DNA of 17,021 bases from an uncultured Clostridia bacterium (GTDB taxonomy: Bacteria > Bacillota > Clostridia > Oscillospirales > Acutalibacteraceae). The position numbers were made by a program, and so were the translations under genes. The notes beneath the pieces are model-generated. The model made no database searches and was not told the origin of the DNA. It worked only from the letters and a program-made list of their open reading frames with translations. Each line of letters starts with the position of its first letter. The stretch's first letter is position 1. The DNA lies in contig CALFPM010000132.1 in assembly GCA_937919155.1 (NCBI GenBank), positions 1-17,021 on the forward strand, written 5' to 3'. Below, one piece after another: positions 1 to 6,271 of this stretch.

Positions 1-444
1 AAGTACAAAAAAGAAGAACTCATAGATCTTATTGTAAATATTGAAACTTCTGCGTCAGAAGTCGGTTCCGAGGAAACTGTTCCCGAGACCACTGCTTCTC
101 AGCTGAAAGATGTAACCCTGAAACTGGGTAAGTCTGAATTTATCCTGCCTCCCGGCTACACTTGGGACGATGTGCAACTCTACTACAACGACGGTCTTTT
201 CAGTAGCGCATGCCTGCAATACTGGAGCAGTTCGTCAAGCAGAACGAGATTCAACAGTGTCTACAATCAGCTATGCTCGCTCTACGGCTCGCCTGTCAGC
301 AACAATTCCTACAACGGCATCACCAGCTACACTTGGTGGGGCGGTAATCAGACAGGCTATGTGACATTGGAATTCGGCTATGGTCGCTCCGATGACGGCT
401 ACGCAGGCTATTTCACCACCGTCTTCTACGGCAGCAACTACTAA
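1..444 (+). CDS. Unrecognised protein, C-terminal 147 residues (5' end outside window)
   Basis: The frame is open from base 1 to the TAA at 442-444, so this is the 3' part of a longer gene. The visible product starts with a charged stretch, then a Glu/Thr/Ser-rich linker (about residues 16-36), then a compact Tyr/Ser/Gly/Asn-rich region with several Trp and Tyr residues and motifs such as LPPGYTWDD, TWWGG and VTLEFGYGR. This composition suits the end of an exported or surface protein, but the signal peptide would lie outside the window, so location is inference. I do not recognise the family. It is followed by a clear intrinsic terminator at 495-527. It lies on the far side of the mgtE break from all other genes here, so its link to the rest of the window depends on whether that junction is real. 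Confidence 0.6.
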   Translation, partial: KYKKEELIDLIVNIETSASEVGSEETVPETTASQLKDVTLKLGKSEFILPPGYTWDDVQLYYNDGLFSSACLQYWSSSSSRTRFNSVYNQLCSLYGSPVSNNSYNGITSYTWWGGNQTGYVTLEFGYGRSDDGYAGYFTTVFYGSNY

Positions 445-494
445 TCGTATATAAAGCGACAAACGCCACCACAGTCTGTCGCTCTACAGTAAAA

Positions 495-527
495 AAGCTA
501 CACTTGTGAATAATGCAAGTGTAGCTT
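495..527. terminator. Bidirectional intrinsic terminator
   Basis: A perfect 12-bp inverted repeat (AAGCTACACTTG at 495-506 with CAAGTGTAGCTT at 516-527) encloses a 9-nt loop. It is followed on the + strand by CCTTTAT and on the - strand by a run of Ts (complement of the A-run at 491-496). It can end the + gene finishing at 444 and the - transcript arriving from mgtE and the SPOR-like remnant. Confidence 0.85.
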
Positions 528-550
528 CCTTTATATGACAACCGTAGGTA

Positions 551-780
551 TCAAAAGCGTTTCATCAGGTGAGACGGGGTGATTACGACCGGTTGCTCCA
601 CTCCGACATACTGACCGCTATGTTTCTTCTCAAAGGCTTTGACAAATTTTGCCGCCTCATCAATGTCGTCGAAGGCTTCTGCCACGACATAAAACTGCGA
701 CTCGGTGTTTTTAAGCAAGAAGGCTTTGTAGCCCTGCTCGATGAGTTGCTCGACATGAGCATTGGCATTGACGCCGTCAG
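551..780 (-). pseudogene. 3' remnant of a gene encoding a SPOR-like C-terminal domain
   Basis: In a frame different from mgtE, the - strand encodes about 75 residues running from DGVNANAHVEQLIEQGY through FYVVAEAFDDIDEAA to PSHLMKRF and a TGA at 553-551. The pattern (NA..V..L...GY.AFL, then an aromatic-V-V-x-x-x-F block followed by an acidic/Ala helix) resembles one SPOR repeat, a peptidoglycan-binding domain usually at the C-terminus of cell-wall proteins. No start codon or upstream part of such a gene is present: going upstream, the frame runs into mgtE sequence at about 755-785. I read it as the 3' end of a second gene joined to the 5' part of mgtE. The SPOR assignment is by pattern only and moderately uncertain; the fact that this frame reads like real protein while the mgtE frame does not is clearer. 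Confidence 0.45.
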
Positions 781-1734
781 GGCAACAAATCCTGCAAGCA
801 GGGTTTCGTAACCCTCAATGATTTTGCCTGTGAATGTGCCTGAAATCATAAGAATGAGAAGCCAGAGAATTCTGTTCTTTGCAAGCTTGAATACGCCTGT
901 TTTGAGGTATTCGTCATCCGAGGGAGCAAGCAAAGCCATCTTTTCAAAGTCCTCGGTGGTTTCTTCTTCAATAACGTCCACGATATCGTCAACGGTGATG
1001 ATGCCTACAAGGCGGTTTTCGTTGTCAACAACGGGAACGCTGAGTAAGTCGTATTTTTTAACAATATCCGCAACATATTCTCGGTCATCGTGGGTGTTGA
1101 CGGAGATAAGCTGAGCGTCATCCTCCATAATGTCGCCCACAAGGGTGTCCTGCTCGCAAAGCAGGAGTGAAAGCAGGGGAATGCTTCCCAGCAGGTGATG
1201 CTCACGGTCAATGCAATAGCAGGTGTAGACGGTTTCTTTGTCTACGCCTGTTTTTCTTATTTTATCAATAGCTTCTGCCGCCGTCAGGCTTGTGCGCAGA
1301 TGCACCATTTCAATGGTCATCAGGCTTCCTGCGCAGTCCTCGGGATATTTGAGGAAGCGGTTAATCATTTTTCTTGTTTCGGGGTCGGAATGAGCAAGAA
1401 CTCGGGTAACAACGCTTGCAGGCACTTCCTCAAGAAAGTCAACCGTATCGTCAAGGAACATTTCATCAAGCAGGCGCTCAAGCTCCGAGTCCGTGATTGA
1501 GTGTACAAGCTCTGCCTGTGTGTCAGGCTCGAGATATGAGAAAACCTCTGCTGAAATATCCTTGGGCAGAACGCGGAATGCACGGAGTTTGTTCTTTGGC
1601 TCAAGTGCTTCGATAAGCTGAGCGGCGTCAACAACGTTGAGTTCGCAGAGCATTTCTCTTAAAGCCGAAATCTCGCCTTTTTCCGCAAGTTCAACAAGCT
1701 GTTCAAGCAGAAGTTCAAAGTTTTCAATTTCCAT
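583..1734 (-). pseudogene. mgtE: Truncated magnesium transporter MgtE (chimeric 3' end)
   Basis: MgtE is a dimeric, Mg2+-gated channel of the inner membrane with a cytosolic N domain, a tandem CBS domain, a plug helix and five C-terminal transmembrane helices that form the pore. Here the N domain (about residues 1-120, EKGEISALREML...), the CBS pair (about 125-255, ending VGIITVDDIVDVIEEE), the plug and the first membrane helix (ILWLLILMISGTFTG) are well preserved. After ALTASMPMLM, where intact MgtE continues into a DTGGNAG-type pore motif, the frame turns into Ser/Arg-rich nonsense and stops at 583-585. Most pore helices are therefore missing; intact proteins are about 450 residues and only about 325 authentic ones remain. 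I chose the ATG at 1734-1732 because AAAGGAG lies about 10 nt upstream and the protein then begins like the family. Conduction is very unlikely if the sequence is correct. Confidence 0.8.
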
Positions 1735-1741
1735 AAAAAAA

Positions 1742-1777
1742 GCATCTCCTTTCGCGGGTTCACCGCAAAGGGGATGC
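1742..1777 (-). promoter_or_regulatory. Hairpin masking the mgtE ribosome binding site
   Basis: On the - strand, GCATCCCCTT (1777-1768) pairs with AAGGAGATGC (1751-1742), with one mismatch, and an inner GCGG/CCGC helix extends it. The AAGGAG Shine-Dalgarno of mgtE is thus inside the stem, only a few bases from the ATG. Together with the terminator-like hairpin before it this suggests translational control of mgtE; the ligand is unknown. Confidence 0.6.
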
Positions 1778-1781
1778 AACC

Positions 1782-1811
1782 AAAAAGAAGCGATTCAGCA
1801 ATAAATCACTT
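1782..1811 (-). terminator. Terminator-like hairpin in the mgtE leader
   Basis: On the - strand AAGTGATT (1811-1804) pairs with AATCGCTT (1795-1788): 8 bp with one G-U and an 8-nt loop, followed by CTTTTTG. It sits between the long-range stem and the ribosome binding site hairpin, the usual place of a riboswitch-controlled terminator. The stem is short, so strength is uncertain. Confidence 0.5.
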
Positions 1812-1816
1812 TGGAC

Positions 1817-1885
1817 GCAGTTCCGTCAATGCGGCTTGATATGTAGTTTCGTGTCTACTTCGGGGGTTGGGAATATCGGAACTGC
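1817..1885 (-). promoter_or_regulatory. Structured core of the mgtE leader, possible cation-sensing RNA
   Basis: A perfect 9-bp inverted repeat, GCAGTTCCG (1885-1877 on the - strand) with CGGAACTGC (1825-1817), encloses about 50 nt that include a small GTAG...CTAC hairpin. GGTGAG lies just 5' and CCAAAG just 3' of it. mgtE genes in Firmicutes are often under the M-box Mg2+ riboswitch. GGTGAG and CCAAAG recall two M-box segments, but I cannot find the conserved ACGCCAATGGGT-type core, so I do not call it an M-box. It is a structured leader with the layout of a riboswitch (core, terminator, ribosome binding site hairpin). Confidence 0.45.
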
Positions 1886-1924
1886 CCAATTATCTCACCT
1901 CTTGAAAAATTTTTCTACCCCTTA

Positions 1925-1953
1925 ATCCTACACCTAAAAAGGCAATAAGTCAA
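1925..1953 (-). promoter_or_regulatory. Sigma-A promoter of mgtE
   Basis: On the - strand, TTGACT (1953-1948) and TAGGAT (1930-1925) are separated by exactly 17 bp. Transcription would start near 1918, giving a leader of about 184 nt before the mgtE ATG. Confidence 0.7.
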
Positions 1954-2081
1954 GCAAAAATGCAAAAAAATCCAAAAGATAAAAATATCAGGCAAAAACG
2001 GAGAAAATCGGCGATATATGGGTGAAAACAGGCGTATTCGGGAGAAATTGAACGGTAATACGATGCAAAGAAATAAAAAAG

Positions 2082-2099
2082 TTGACCTGAACGGGTCAA
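2082..2099. repeat. Inverted repeat TTGACC-N6-GGTCAA (operator or terminator)
   Basis: A 6-bp perfect inverted repeat around TGAACG, flanked by A-runs on both sides (+ strand). On the - strand it would be a stem followed by CTTTTTTAT, which could end antisense transcripts. Its palindromic form about 65 bp before the first phage gene would also suit a repressor or activator site. Confidence 0.45.
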
Positions 2100-2133
2100 A
2101 AAATTGCCCTGTTTTTGCTATGGGTGAAAGGGG

Positions 2134-2157
2134 TTTCTGAAAAACCGCTTTCAGAAA
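2134..2157 (+). promoter_or_regulatory. Hairpin abutting the first phage ribosome binding site
   Basis: TTTCTGAAA (2134-2142) and TTTCAGAAA (2149-2157) form a perfect 9-bp stem with a 6-nt loop. Its 3' arm overlaps the AAA of the AAAGGAG Shine-Dalgarno (2155-2161) of the small terminase gene, so folding would partly occlude ribosome entry. It is not followed by a U-tract, so it is not a terminator on this strand. Confidence 0.5.
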
Positions 2158-2161
2158 GGAG

Positions 2162-2641
2162 ATGAGTGTCATAACCGAAAAAGAAAAACTTTTCTGTGCT
2201 TATTACGCCGAGGACGGCGATGCCAGGGGATGCGCCGCAAGAGCAGGCTTTGTTGTTGCACCCCGAAGAAGCGCCGCAAGACTTCTTGCAAGGGAGGATA
2301 TCTGCGGCGAAATTTCGCGCCTCGAAAAAGAGAAAAAAGCGAATGCCGCACTTGTTGAAAAGGGTCTGCGCCGCCTTGCCTTCGGCTCCGTTGCGGATGC
2401 GCTGAAGCTGATGCTTTGCGAGGATATAATGACTGCCGAAGAAATTGAAAAGCTGGACCTTTTCAATGTTTCGGATATCAAGCGTCCTAAGGGCGGCGGC
2501 CTTGAAATCAAGTTTTTTGACAGGCTCAAGGCTCTTGAAAGACTTGAAAAAATAGGTTCAGGTGAGGAAAATACCCAAAGCAGTTTTGTGCAGGCTCTTT
2601 CCGAGGGTGCAAAACTGCTCTCACAGGGTGATGAGGATTGA
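2162..2641 (+). CDS. Phage terminase small subunit
   Basis: The small terminase binds the packaging-initiation site on phage DNA and recruits the large subunit. The roughly 159-residue product starts with ITEKEKLFCAYYAEDGDARGCAARAGF, a typical small-terminase helix-turn-helix opening, followed by an Arg/Ala-rich recognition segment, a charged helical middle and a C-terminal EKIGSGEE-like tail that would contact the large subunit. It immediately precedes and overlaps the large terminase gene. The start is odd: the only in-frame ATG (2162) directly abuts, and lies inside, the extended Shine-Dalgarno AAAGGAGATGA (2155-2165). The ribosome binding site would fit an ATA codon at 2171 (spacing 9), where family members begin. 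I give the ATG as the conservative start. Confidence 0.85.
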   Translation: MSVITEKEKLFCAYYAEDGDARGCAARAGFVVAPRRSAARLLAREDICGEISRLEKEKKANAALVEKGLRRLAFGSVADALKLMLCEDIMTAEEIEKLDLFNVSDIKRPKGGGLEIKFFDRLKALERLEKIGSGEENTQSSFVQALSEGAKLLSQGDED

Positions 2642-3906
2642 GCGGAAAAAAGCAGGGATTTACCCCGTTTTCTCCTAAGCAGATGAAGGCACTTTGCTGG
2701 TGGATGCCCGAGAGTCCCTATGCAGGTTGTGATGCCATAATCTGTGACGGTGCGGTGCGTTCGGGCAAAACGCTGTGCATGTCGGTTTCTTTTGTTGCGT
2801 GGGCTTTTTCGGAATTTTCGGACCGTTCCTTTGCCCTTTGCGGCAAAACAATTGCATCGCTGCGCCGCAATGTTGTGTCGGTTGTTCTGCCTGTGCTGCG
2901 CGAACTGGGTTTTGAATGCAATGAAAAGTATTCGAGAAACCTTGTTGAAATCACTTACGGCGGTGTCACCAACAGATTTTATCTTTTCGGCGGCAAGGAT
3001 GAAAGCTCTGCGGCACTGATTCAGGGCATGACCCTTGCAGGGGTGCTTCTTGACGAAGTTACACTTATGCCCCGTTCGTTTGTTGAACAGGCGTTGGCAA
3101 GATGCTCGGTTGAGGGGTCAAAACTCTGGTTCAATTGCAACCCCGAGCACCCCATGCACTGGTTCCACGAGGAATGGATAAAAAAGCGTGACGAGAAAAA
3201 CTGCTTTTATCTTCACTTCATAATGAAAGATAACCCGTCCCTCACGCCGTCCATTATCCGCCGCTACGAAAAACTCTATTCGGGTGCATTCTATGAAAGA
3301 TTCGTTCTCGGCAGATGGGTAGCGGCTCAGGGCAGTGTTTATCCAATGTTTTCGCAGGAAAAGCATGTTGTTCAGGTGCCTGAAAGCTTTGAAAAGTATT
3401 ACATCTCCTGCGATTACGGCACGGTCAATCCCTCGTCATTCGGCTTATGGGGCAAAAACGGTGATAAGTGGTACAGAATCAAAGAGTACTATTTCAATTC
3501 ACGCACCGAGGGTTGTCAGAAAACCGACAGCGAGCATTATGAGGCACTCTGCAATCTGGCAGAGGGCAGGAGCGTTGAAGCTGTTATCGTTGACCCGTCC
3601 GCGGCGAGCTTTATTGAATGCATAAAGCGCGGCGGAAAATTCAGGGTTATTCCTGCAAAAAACGATGTTATTGACGGAATCCGCCGTGTTTCCGATTGCC
3701 TTAAGGAGCAAAAAATTCTGTTTTCACCCGAATGCAAGGCAACTGTCAGAGAATTCGGTCTTTACCGATGGGAGGAAAGCAGCGCAAAGGATTCCGTCAG
3801 AAAAGAAAACGACCACGCAATGGATGATATCCGCTATTTTGTTTCAACCGTGCTTTCAGGGCAGGATGACGGCGGATTCTTCGCCATTGCAGCGAAAAGA
3901 CGATGA
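2638..3906 (+). CDS. Phage terminase large subunit (ATPase and nuclease)
   Basis: The motor protein that cuts concatemeric DNA and pumps it into the prohead through the portal. Walker A is GAVRSGKT (residues 38-45), Walker B is VLLDE (136-140, Asp139/Glu140), and a coupling-type segment LWFNCNPEHP follows. The RNase H-like nuclease has its acidic residues in SCDYG (Asp259), IVDPS (Asp319) and NDHAMDD (Asp396/397), so both activities look intact. At 422 residues it is of normal length for the PBSX-like type. The start is TTG at 2638, overlapping the TGA of the small subunit gene; GGGTG about 7 nt upstream can serve as ribosome binding site, and translation is probably coupled. Confidence 0.93.
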   Translation: MSGKKQGFTPFSPKQMKALCWWMPESPYAGCDAIICDGAVRSGKTLCMSVSFVAWAFSEFSDRSFALCGKTIASLRRNVVSVVLPVLRELGFECNEKYSRNLVEITYGGVTNRFYLFGGKDESSAALIQGMTLAGVLLDEVTLMPRSFVEQALARCSVEGSKLWFNCNPEHPMHWFHEEWIKKRDEKNCFYLHFIMKDNPSLTPSIIRRYEKLYSGAFYERFVLGRWVAAQGSVYPMFSQEKHVVQVPESFEKYYISCDYGTVNPSSFGLWGKNGDKWYRIKEYYFNSRTEGCQKTDSEHYEALCNLAEGRSVEAVIVDPSAASFIECIKRGGKFRVIPAKNDVIDGIRRVSDCLKEQKILFSPECKATVREFGLYRWEESSAKDSVRKENDHAMDDIRYFVSTVLSGQDDGGFFAIAAKRR

Positions 3907-3920
3907 AAGGAGGAGAAGAA

Positions 3921-5051
3921 ATGGCTATTTTCAAAAAGAGAAAAATTTCAAGAGTTTCTGCTCCCGTGACTCAGCATTCAACCTCAAAGCCTTTCGGAAT
4001 TCTGGACGGCTATGTGCCTCTTGCCCCTGCGCAGAACAAGCTTTATTACGCTCTGCGAGAGGCGGTGCCCGTTGTTGATGCGGCAATATTCAAGCTTGTG
4101 CGTCTGACGGGCGGATTTACCGTTGAGTGTGACAGCAAAGCGGCTCAGTCCGAGTTGGAGGAATTCATTCTTTCAGTGCCTGTGGGAGGCAACAGGCAGG
4201 GATTGAGCGCGTTTATTGAAAGCTATTTTGAGCAGCTTCTCACCTGCGGAACTGCACTGGGCGAAATTGTGACAGATACGGACGGTGTTCCCCGCGGACT
4301 CTTCAATGCGCCTCTTGAATCCGTTGAACTCAAAAGGCACAAAAACGGATTTGACGTTGATATCTACACCCGTGACGGCATGGAACTGAGAAAAGTAACA
4401 CGACCCGAAATGTGCCTTCTCAGCGTGCTTAATCCCGAGCCGGGCGCACTTACGGGTTGTTCGATGCTCAAAGGATTGCCCTTTGTAAGCTCTGTTTTGC
4501 TCAAGATTTTTGAAAGCATCGGTGCAAATTGGGAGAGAGTGGGTAACCTGCGTTTTGCAGTTACTTATAATCCCAAAAACGATGCTATGGACAGAGCCTA
4601 TGCAAAGGACAGGGCAATGCAGGTGGCAAAGGAATGGGGCGAGGCAATGCAAAGCGGCTCCGAAGTCAGGGATTTTGTTGCCGTTGGCGATGTTCAGATC
4701 AAGGTTATCGGCGCGGATAATCAGATTCTGGACAGTAATGTGCCCGTCAGGCAGATGCTGGAGCAAATTGTTGCAAAAACGGGTCTGCCTCCGTTTATGC
4801 TTGGTCTTTCATGGTCAAGCACGGAAAGAATGTCATCCCAGCAGGCGGATGTTCTCACCAGCGAGCTTGAGGCGTACAGACGAATTCTTACGCCCGTAAT
4901 CAGAAAAATCTGCAACGCTTATCTGAGAAGCAGAGGATATTCCTGCGCGGCAAGGATTGTGTGGGATGATATCACCCTGCAGGATGAGGTTGAGCTGAGC
5001 AGAGCCGAGCTTTACAGAGCTCAGGCAGAAAAGATAAGAAGAGGTGAATAA
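3921..5051 (+). CDS. Phage portal protein
   Basis: Portal proteins form the dodecameric ring at one capsid vertex through which DNA enters and on which the terminase docks. The 376-residue product has typical features: an N-terminal segment with paired interactions (PVVDAAIFKLVRLTGGF), a central wing region (LFNAPLESVELKRHKNGFDVDIYTRDG), the crown-side helix region (NQILDSNVPVRQMLEQIVAKTGLPPFMLG) and a C-terminal barrel-like helix (QADVLTSELEAYRRILTPVIRKI). An earlier in-frame ATG at 3903 overlaps the terminase stop, but AAAGGAGG lies just upstream of the ATG at 3921, which I chose. It is somewhat short compared with many portals (400-500 residues) but has no break. It is followed closely by the protease gene. 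Confidence 0.85.
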   Translation: MAIFKKRKISRVSAPVTQHSTSKPFGILDGYVPLAPAQNKLYYALREAVPVVDAAIFKLVRLTGGFTVECDSKAAQSELEEFILSVPVGGNRQGLSAFIESYFEQLLTCGTALGEIVTDTDGVPRGLFNAPLESVELKRHKNGFDVDIYTRDGMELRKVTRPEMCLLSVLNPEPGALTGCSMLKGLPFVSSVLLKIFESIGANWERVGNLRFAVTYNPKNDAMDRAYAKDRAMQVAKEWGEAMQSGSEVRDFVAVGDVQIKVIGADNQILDSNVPVRQMLEQIVAKTGLPPFMLGLSWSSTERMSSQQADVLTSELEAYRRILTPVIRKICNAYLRSRGYSCAARIVWDDITLQDEVELSRAELYRAQAEKIRRGE

Positions 5052-5071
5052 TCACGGACAAAGAAAAGAAT

Positions 5072-5908
5072 ATGCTGCCCGATGAGGAACTTGAACTTAT
5101 CGGACAGTTTGCGAGAAAAGAAATGAGCAGAGATGAACTCTATACTTTTTCGCTTGTTCTCTGCGACAACGAAATTGACAGAGATAACGAAAAATTTACC
5201 GTTTCAGCTTTGCACACTCTGGCGAAGCTTTTCGTGGGCAAGACGGGTATTTTTGACCACAATATGAAAAGCAAGGACCAGACGGCAAGAATCTACACCG
5301 CAGAGGTTGTGACCGATGAAACCCGTAAAACCGCTGACGGCGAAGTGTATACATACATTATGGCGAAGGCGTATATGGTCAGAACAGAAAAGAACAAAGA
5401 CCTCATTGCAGAGATTGACGCGGGAATCAAAAAGGAAACCAGCGTTGGCTGCTGCGTAAAGGATATCAGCTGTTCAATCTGCGGAAAAAACATCAAAACT
5501 CAGGGATGCGAGCATCAGAAGGGCAAGACCTACGGCGGCAAGCTTTGCTGCTATCTGCTCAGCGAGCCTTCGGATGCCTATGAATGGTCATTTGTGGCTG
5601 TGCCTGCCCAGAAGAATGCAGGCATTATCAAGAGTTATGACCCTTCGGCAGAAAACGAGAGCCTTGCGGAAATGGCAAGGGAATTCAAGCAGGAGCTTAA
5701 GGCGGAAATCGTTCGTTGCGCCGCAACGGTTATCCCCGAAATGAGCGGTGAGGCAATCGAGGAAATCTGCGATGCACTCTCACTCAAATCACTGCGCGAA
5801 ATGCACGGCGCATTCAAAGAAAACGCACGCAAGAGCCTGCCTGTTATCAGACAGCTTGACAGCGGCGAAACAAACAATGACGGAGAAAACTCTGTCTATG
5901 TAATTTAA
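5072..5908 (+). CDS. Prohead protease-like protein with zinc-finger insert and scaffold-like tail
   Basis: Prohead proteases cut scaffold and capsid N-termini during head maturation. Counting from the ATG at 5072, the order is: core strand FSLVLCDNEIDRDNE (26-40), candidate catalytic His63 in IFDHNMK, candidate catalytic Ser124 in KKETSVGCC, and WSFVAVPAQKNAGI (172-185), matching the closing strand of HK97-type proteases. Between Ser124 and that strand sits an unusual insert with C134-x2-C137 and C146-x-H148, a likely zinc site. The C-terminal about 90 residues are helical and charged, like a built-in scaffold. The start is uncertain: the ribosome binding site AGAGGTGA (5040-5047) is 24 nt from this ATG but correctly spaced for an in-frame ACG at 5054, which would add six residues (xDKEKN). 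Confidence 0.65.
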   Translation: MLPDEELELIGQFARKEMSRDELYTFSLVLCDNEIDRDNEKFTVSALHTLAKLFVGKTGIFDHNMKSKDQTARIYTAEVVTDETRKTADGEVYTYIMAKAYMVRTEKNKDLIAEIDAGIKKETSVGCCVKDISCSICGKNIKTQGCEHQKGKTYGGKLCCYLLSEPSDAYEWSFVAVPAQKNAGIIKSYDPSAENESLAEMAREFKQELKAEIVRCAATVIPEMSGEAIEEICDALSLKSLREMHGAFKENARKSLPVIRQLDSGETNNDGENSVYVI

Positions 5909-5920
5909 GGAGGAAAAATT

Positions 5921-6259
5921 ATGTCAGTATCATTCGGCGGTTTTAATGAAAACACCGCAACTTTCAAGGCAAATGAAGAAATCACAAAGGGTACACCCGT
6001 CAAAATGAGTGCATCGGGCACTGTTGCACCCTGCACAGACGGCGAGATTTTCTGCGGCATTGCAAATGAATGCAGCGGCGGCTATGCAAGCGTGCAGCTC
6101 AGCGGTGCGGTAACTGCAAAATTCAGCGGCACGGCACCTGAGGTCGGCTATGAAAATCTTGTTTGCGGCAATGATGGCGTTAAGGCAGACGGCAGCGGCA
6201 GGGAATATCTTGTTGTTGCAGTTGATAAAACCGTATCAACCGTGACATTCATTATGTAA
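5921..6259 (+). CDS. Small capsid decoration-like protein (DUF2190-like)
   Basis: A 112-residue protein, rich in Gly, Ala, Thr and Val, of all-beta appearance. Its pattern ATFKANEEITKGTPVKMSASGTVAPCTDGEIFCGIA, with a later VQLSGAVTAKFSG, resembles phage capsid cement proteins that stabilise the head and commonly sit between protease and capsid genes. AAGGAGG lies 8 nt before the ATG. It is separated from the capsid gene by only 12 bp. Assignment rests on position and composition as well as the repeat-like G-T-x-V pattern; a different small head protein is possible. Confidence 0.6.
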   Translation: MSVSFGGFNENTATFKANEEITKGTPVKMSASGTVAPCTDGEIFCGIANECSGGYASVQLSGAVTAKFSGTAPEVGYENLVCGNDGVKADGSGREYLVVAVDKTVSTVTFIM

Positions 6260-6271
6260 GGAGGAATAACA

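Larger units (their letters stand above)
1954..2161. other. AT-rich intergenic region upstream of the phage cassette
   Basis: No convincing gene lies between the mgtE promoter and the first phage gene. The sequence is rich in A-tracts. I could not find a good sigma-A promoter reading into the phage genes: TTGACC (2082-2087) and TTGAAC (2048-2053) lack a matching -10 box at 16-18 bp. Two inverted repeats lie here and are listed separately. Expression of the cassette may therefore depend on an activator or an alternative sigma factor, or be very weak. Confidence 0.5.

Noticed and set aside
1817..1918. Definite M-box Mg2+ riboswitch
   Set aside because: The gene context suits it, but the conserved core sequence could not be found, so only a structured leader is claimed.
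2082..2121. Sigma-A promoter with -35 TTGACC and -10 TGCTAT for the phage operon
   Set aside because: The spacing is 28 bp, far outside the working range.
1915..2172. 85-codon open frame on the - strand between mgtE and the phage genes
   Set aside because: It covers the mgtE promoter, has Phe/Leu-rich composition as expected from A-tracts read backwards, and has no ribosome binding site or recognisable motif.
4173..4766. 197-codon open frame antisense to the portal gene
   Set aside because: It lies wholly inside the portal gene, which has clear family features; composition is that of a codon shadow and no ribosome binding site was seen.
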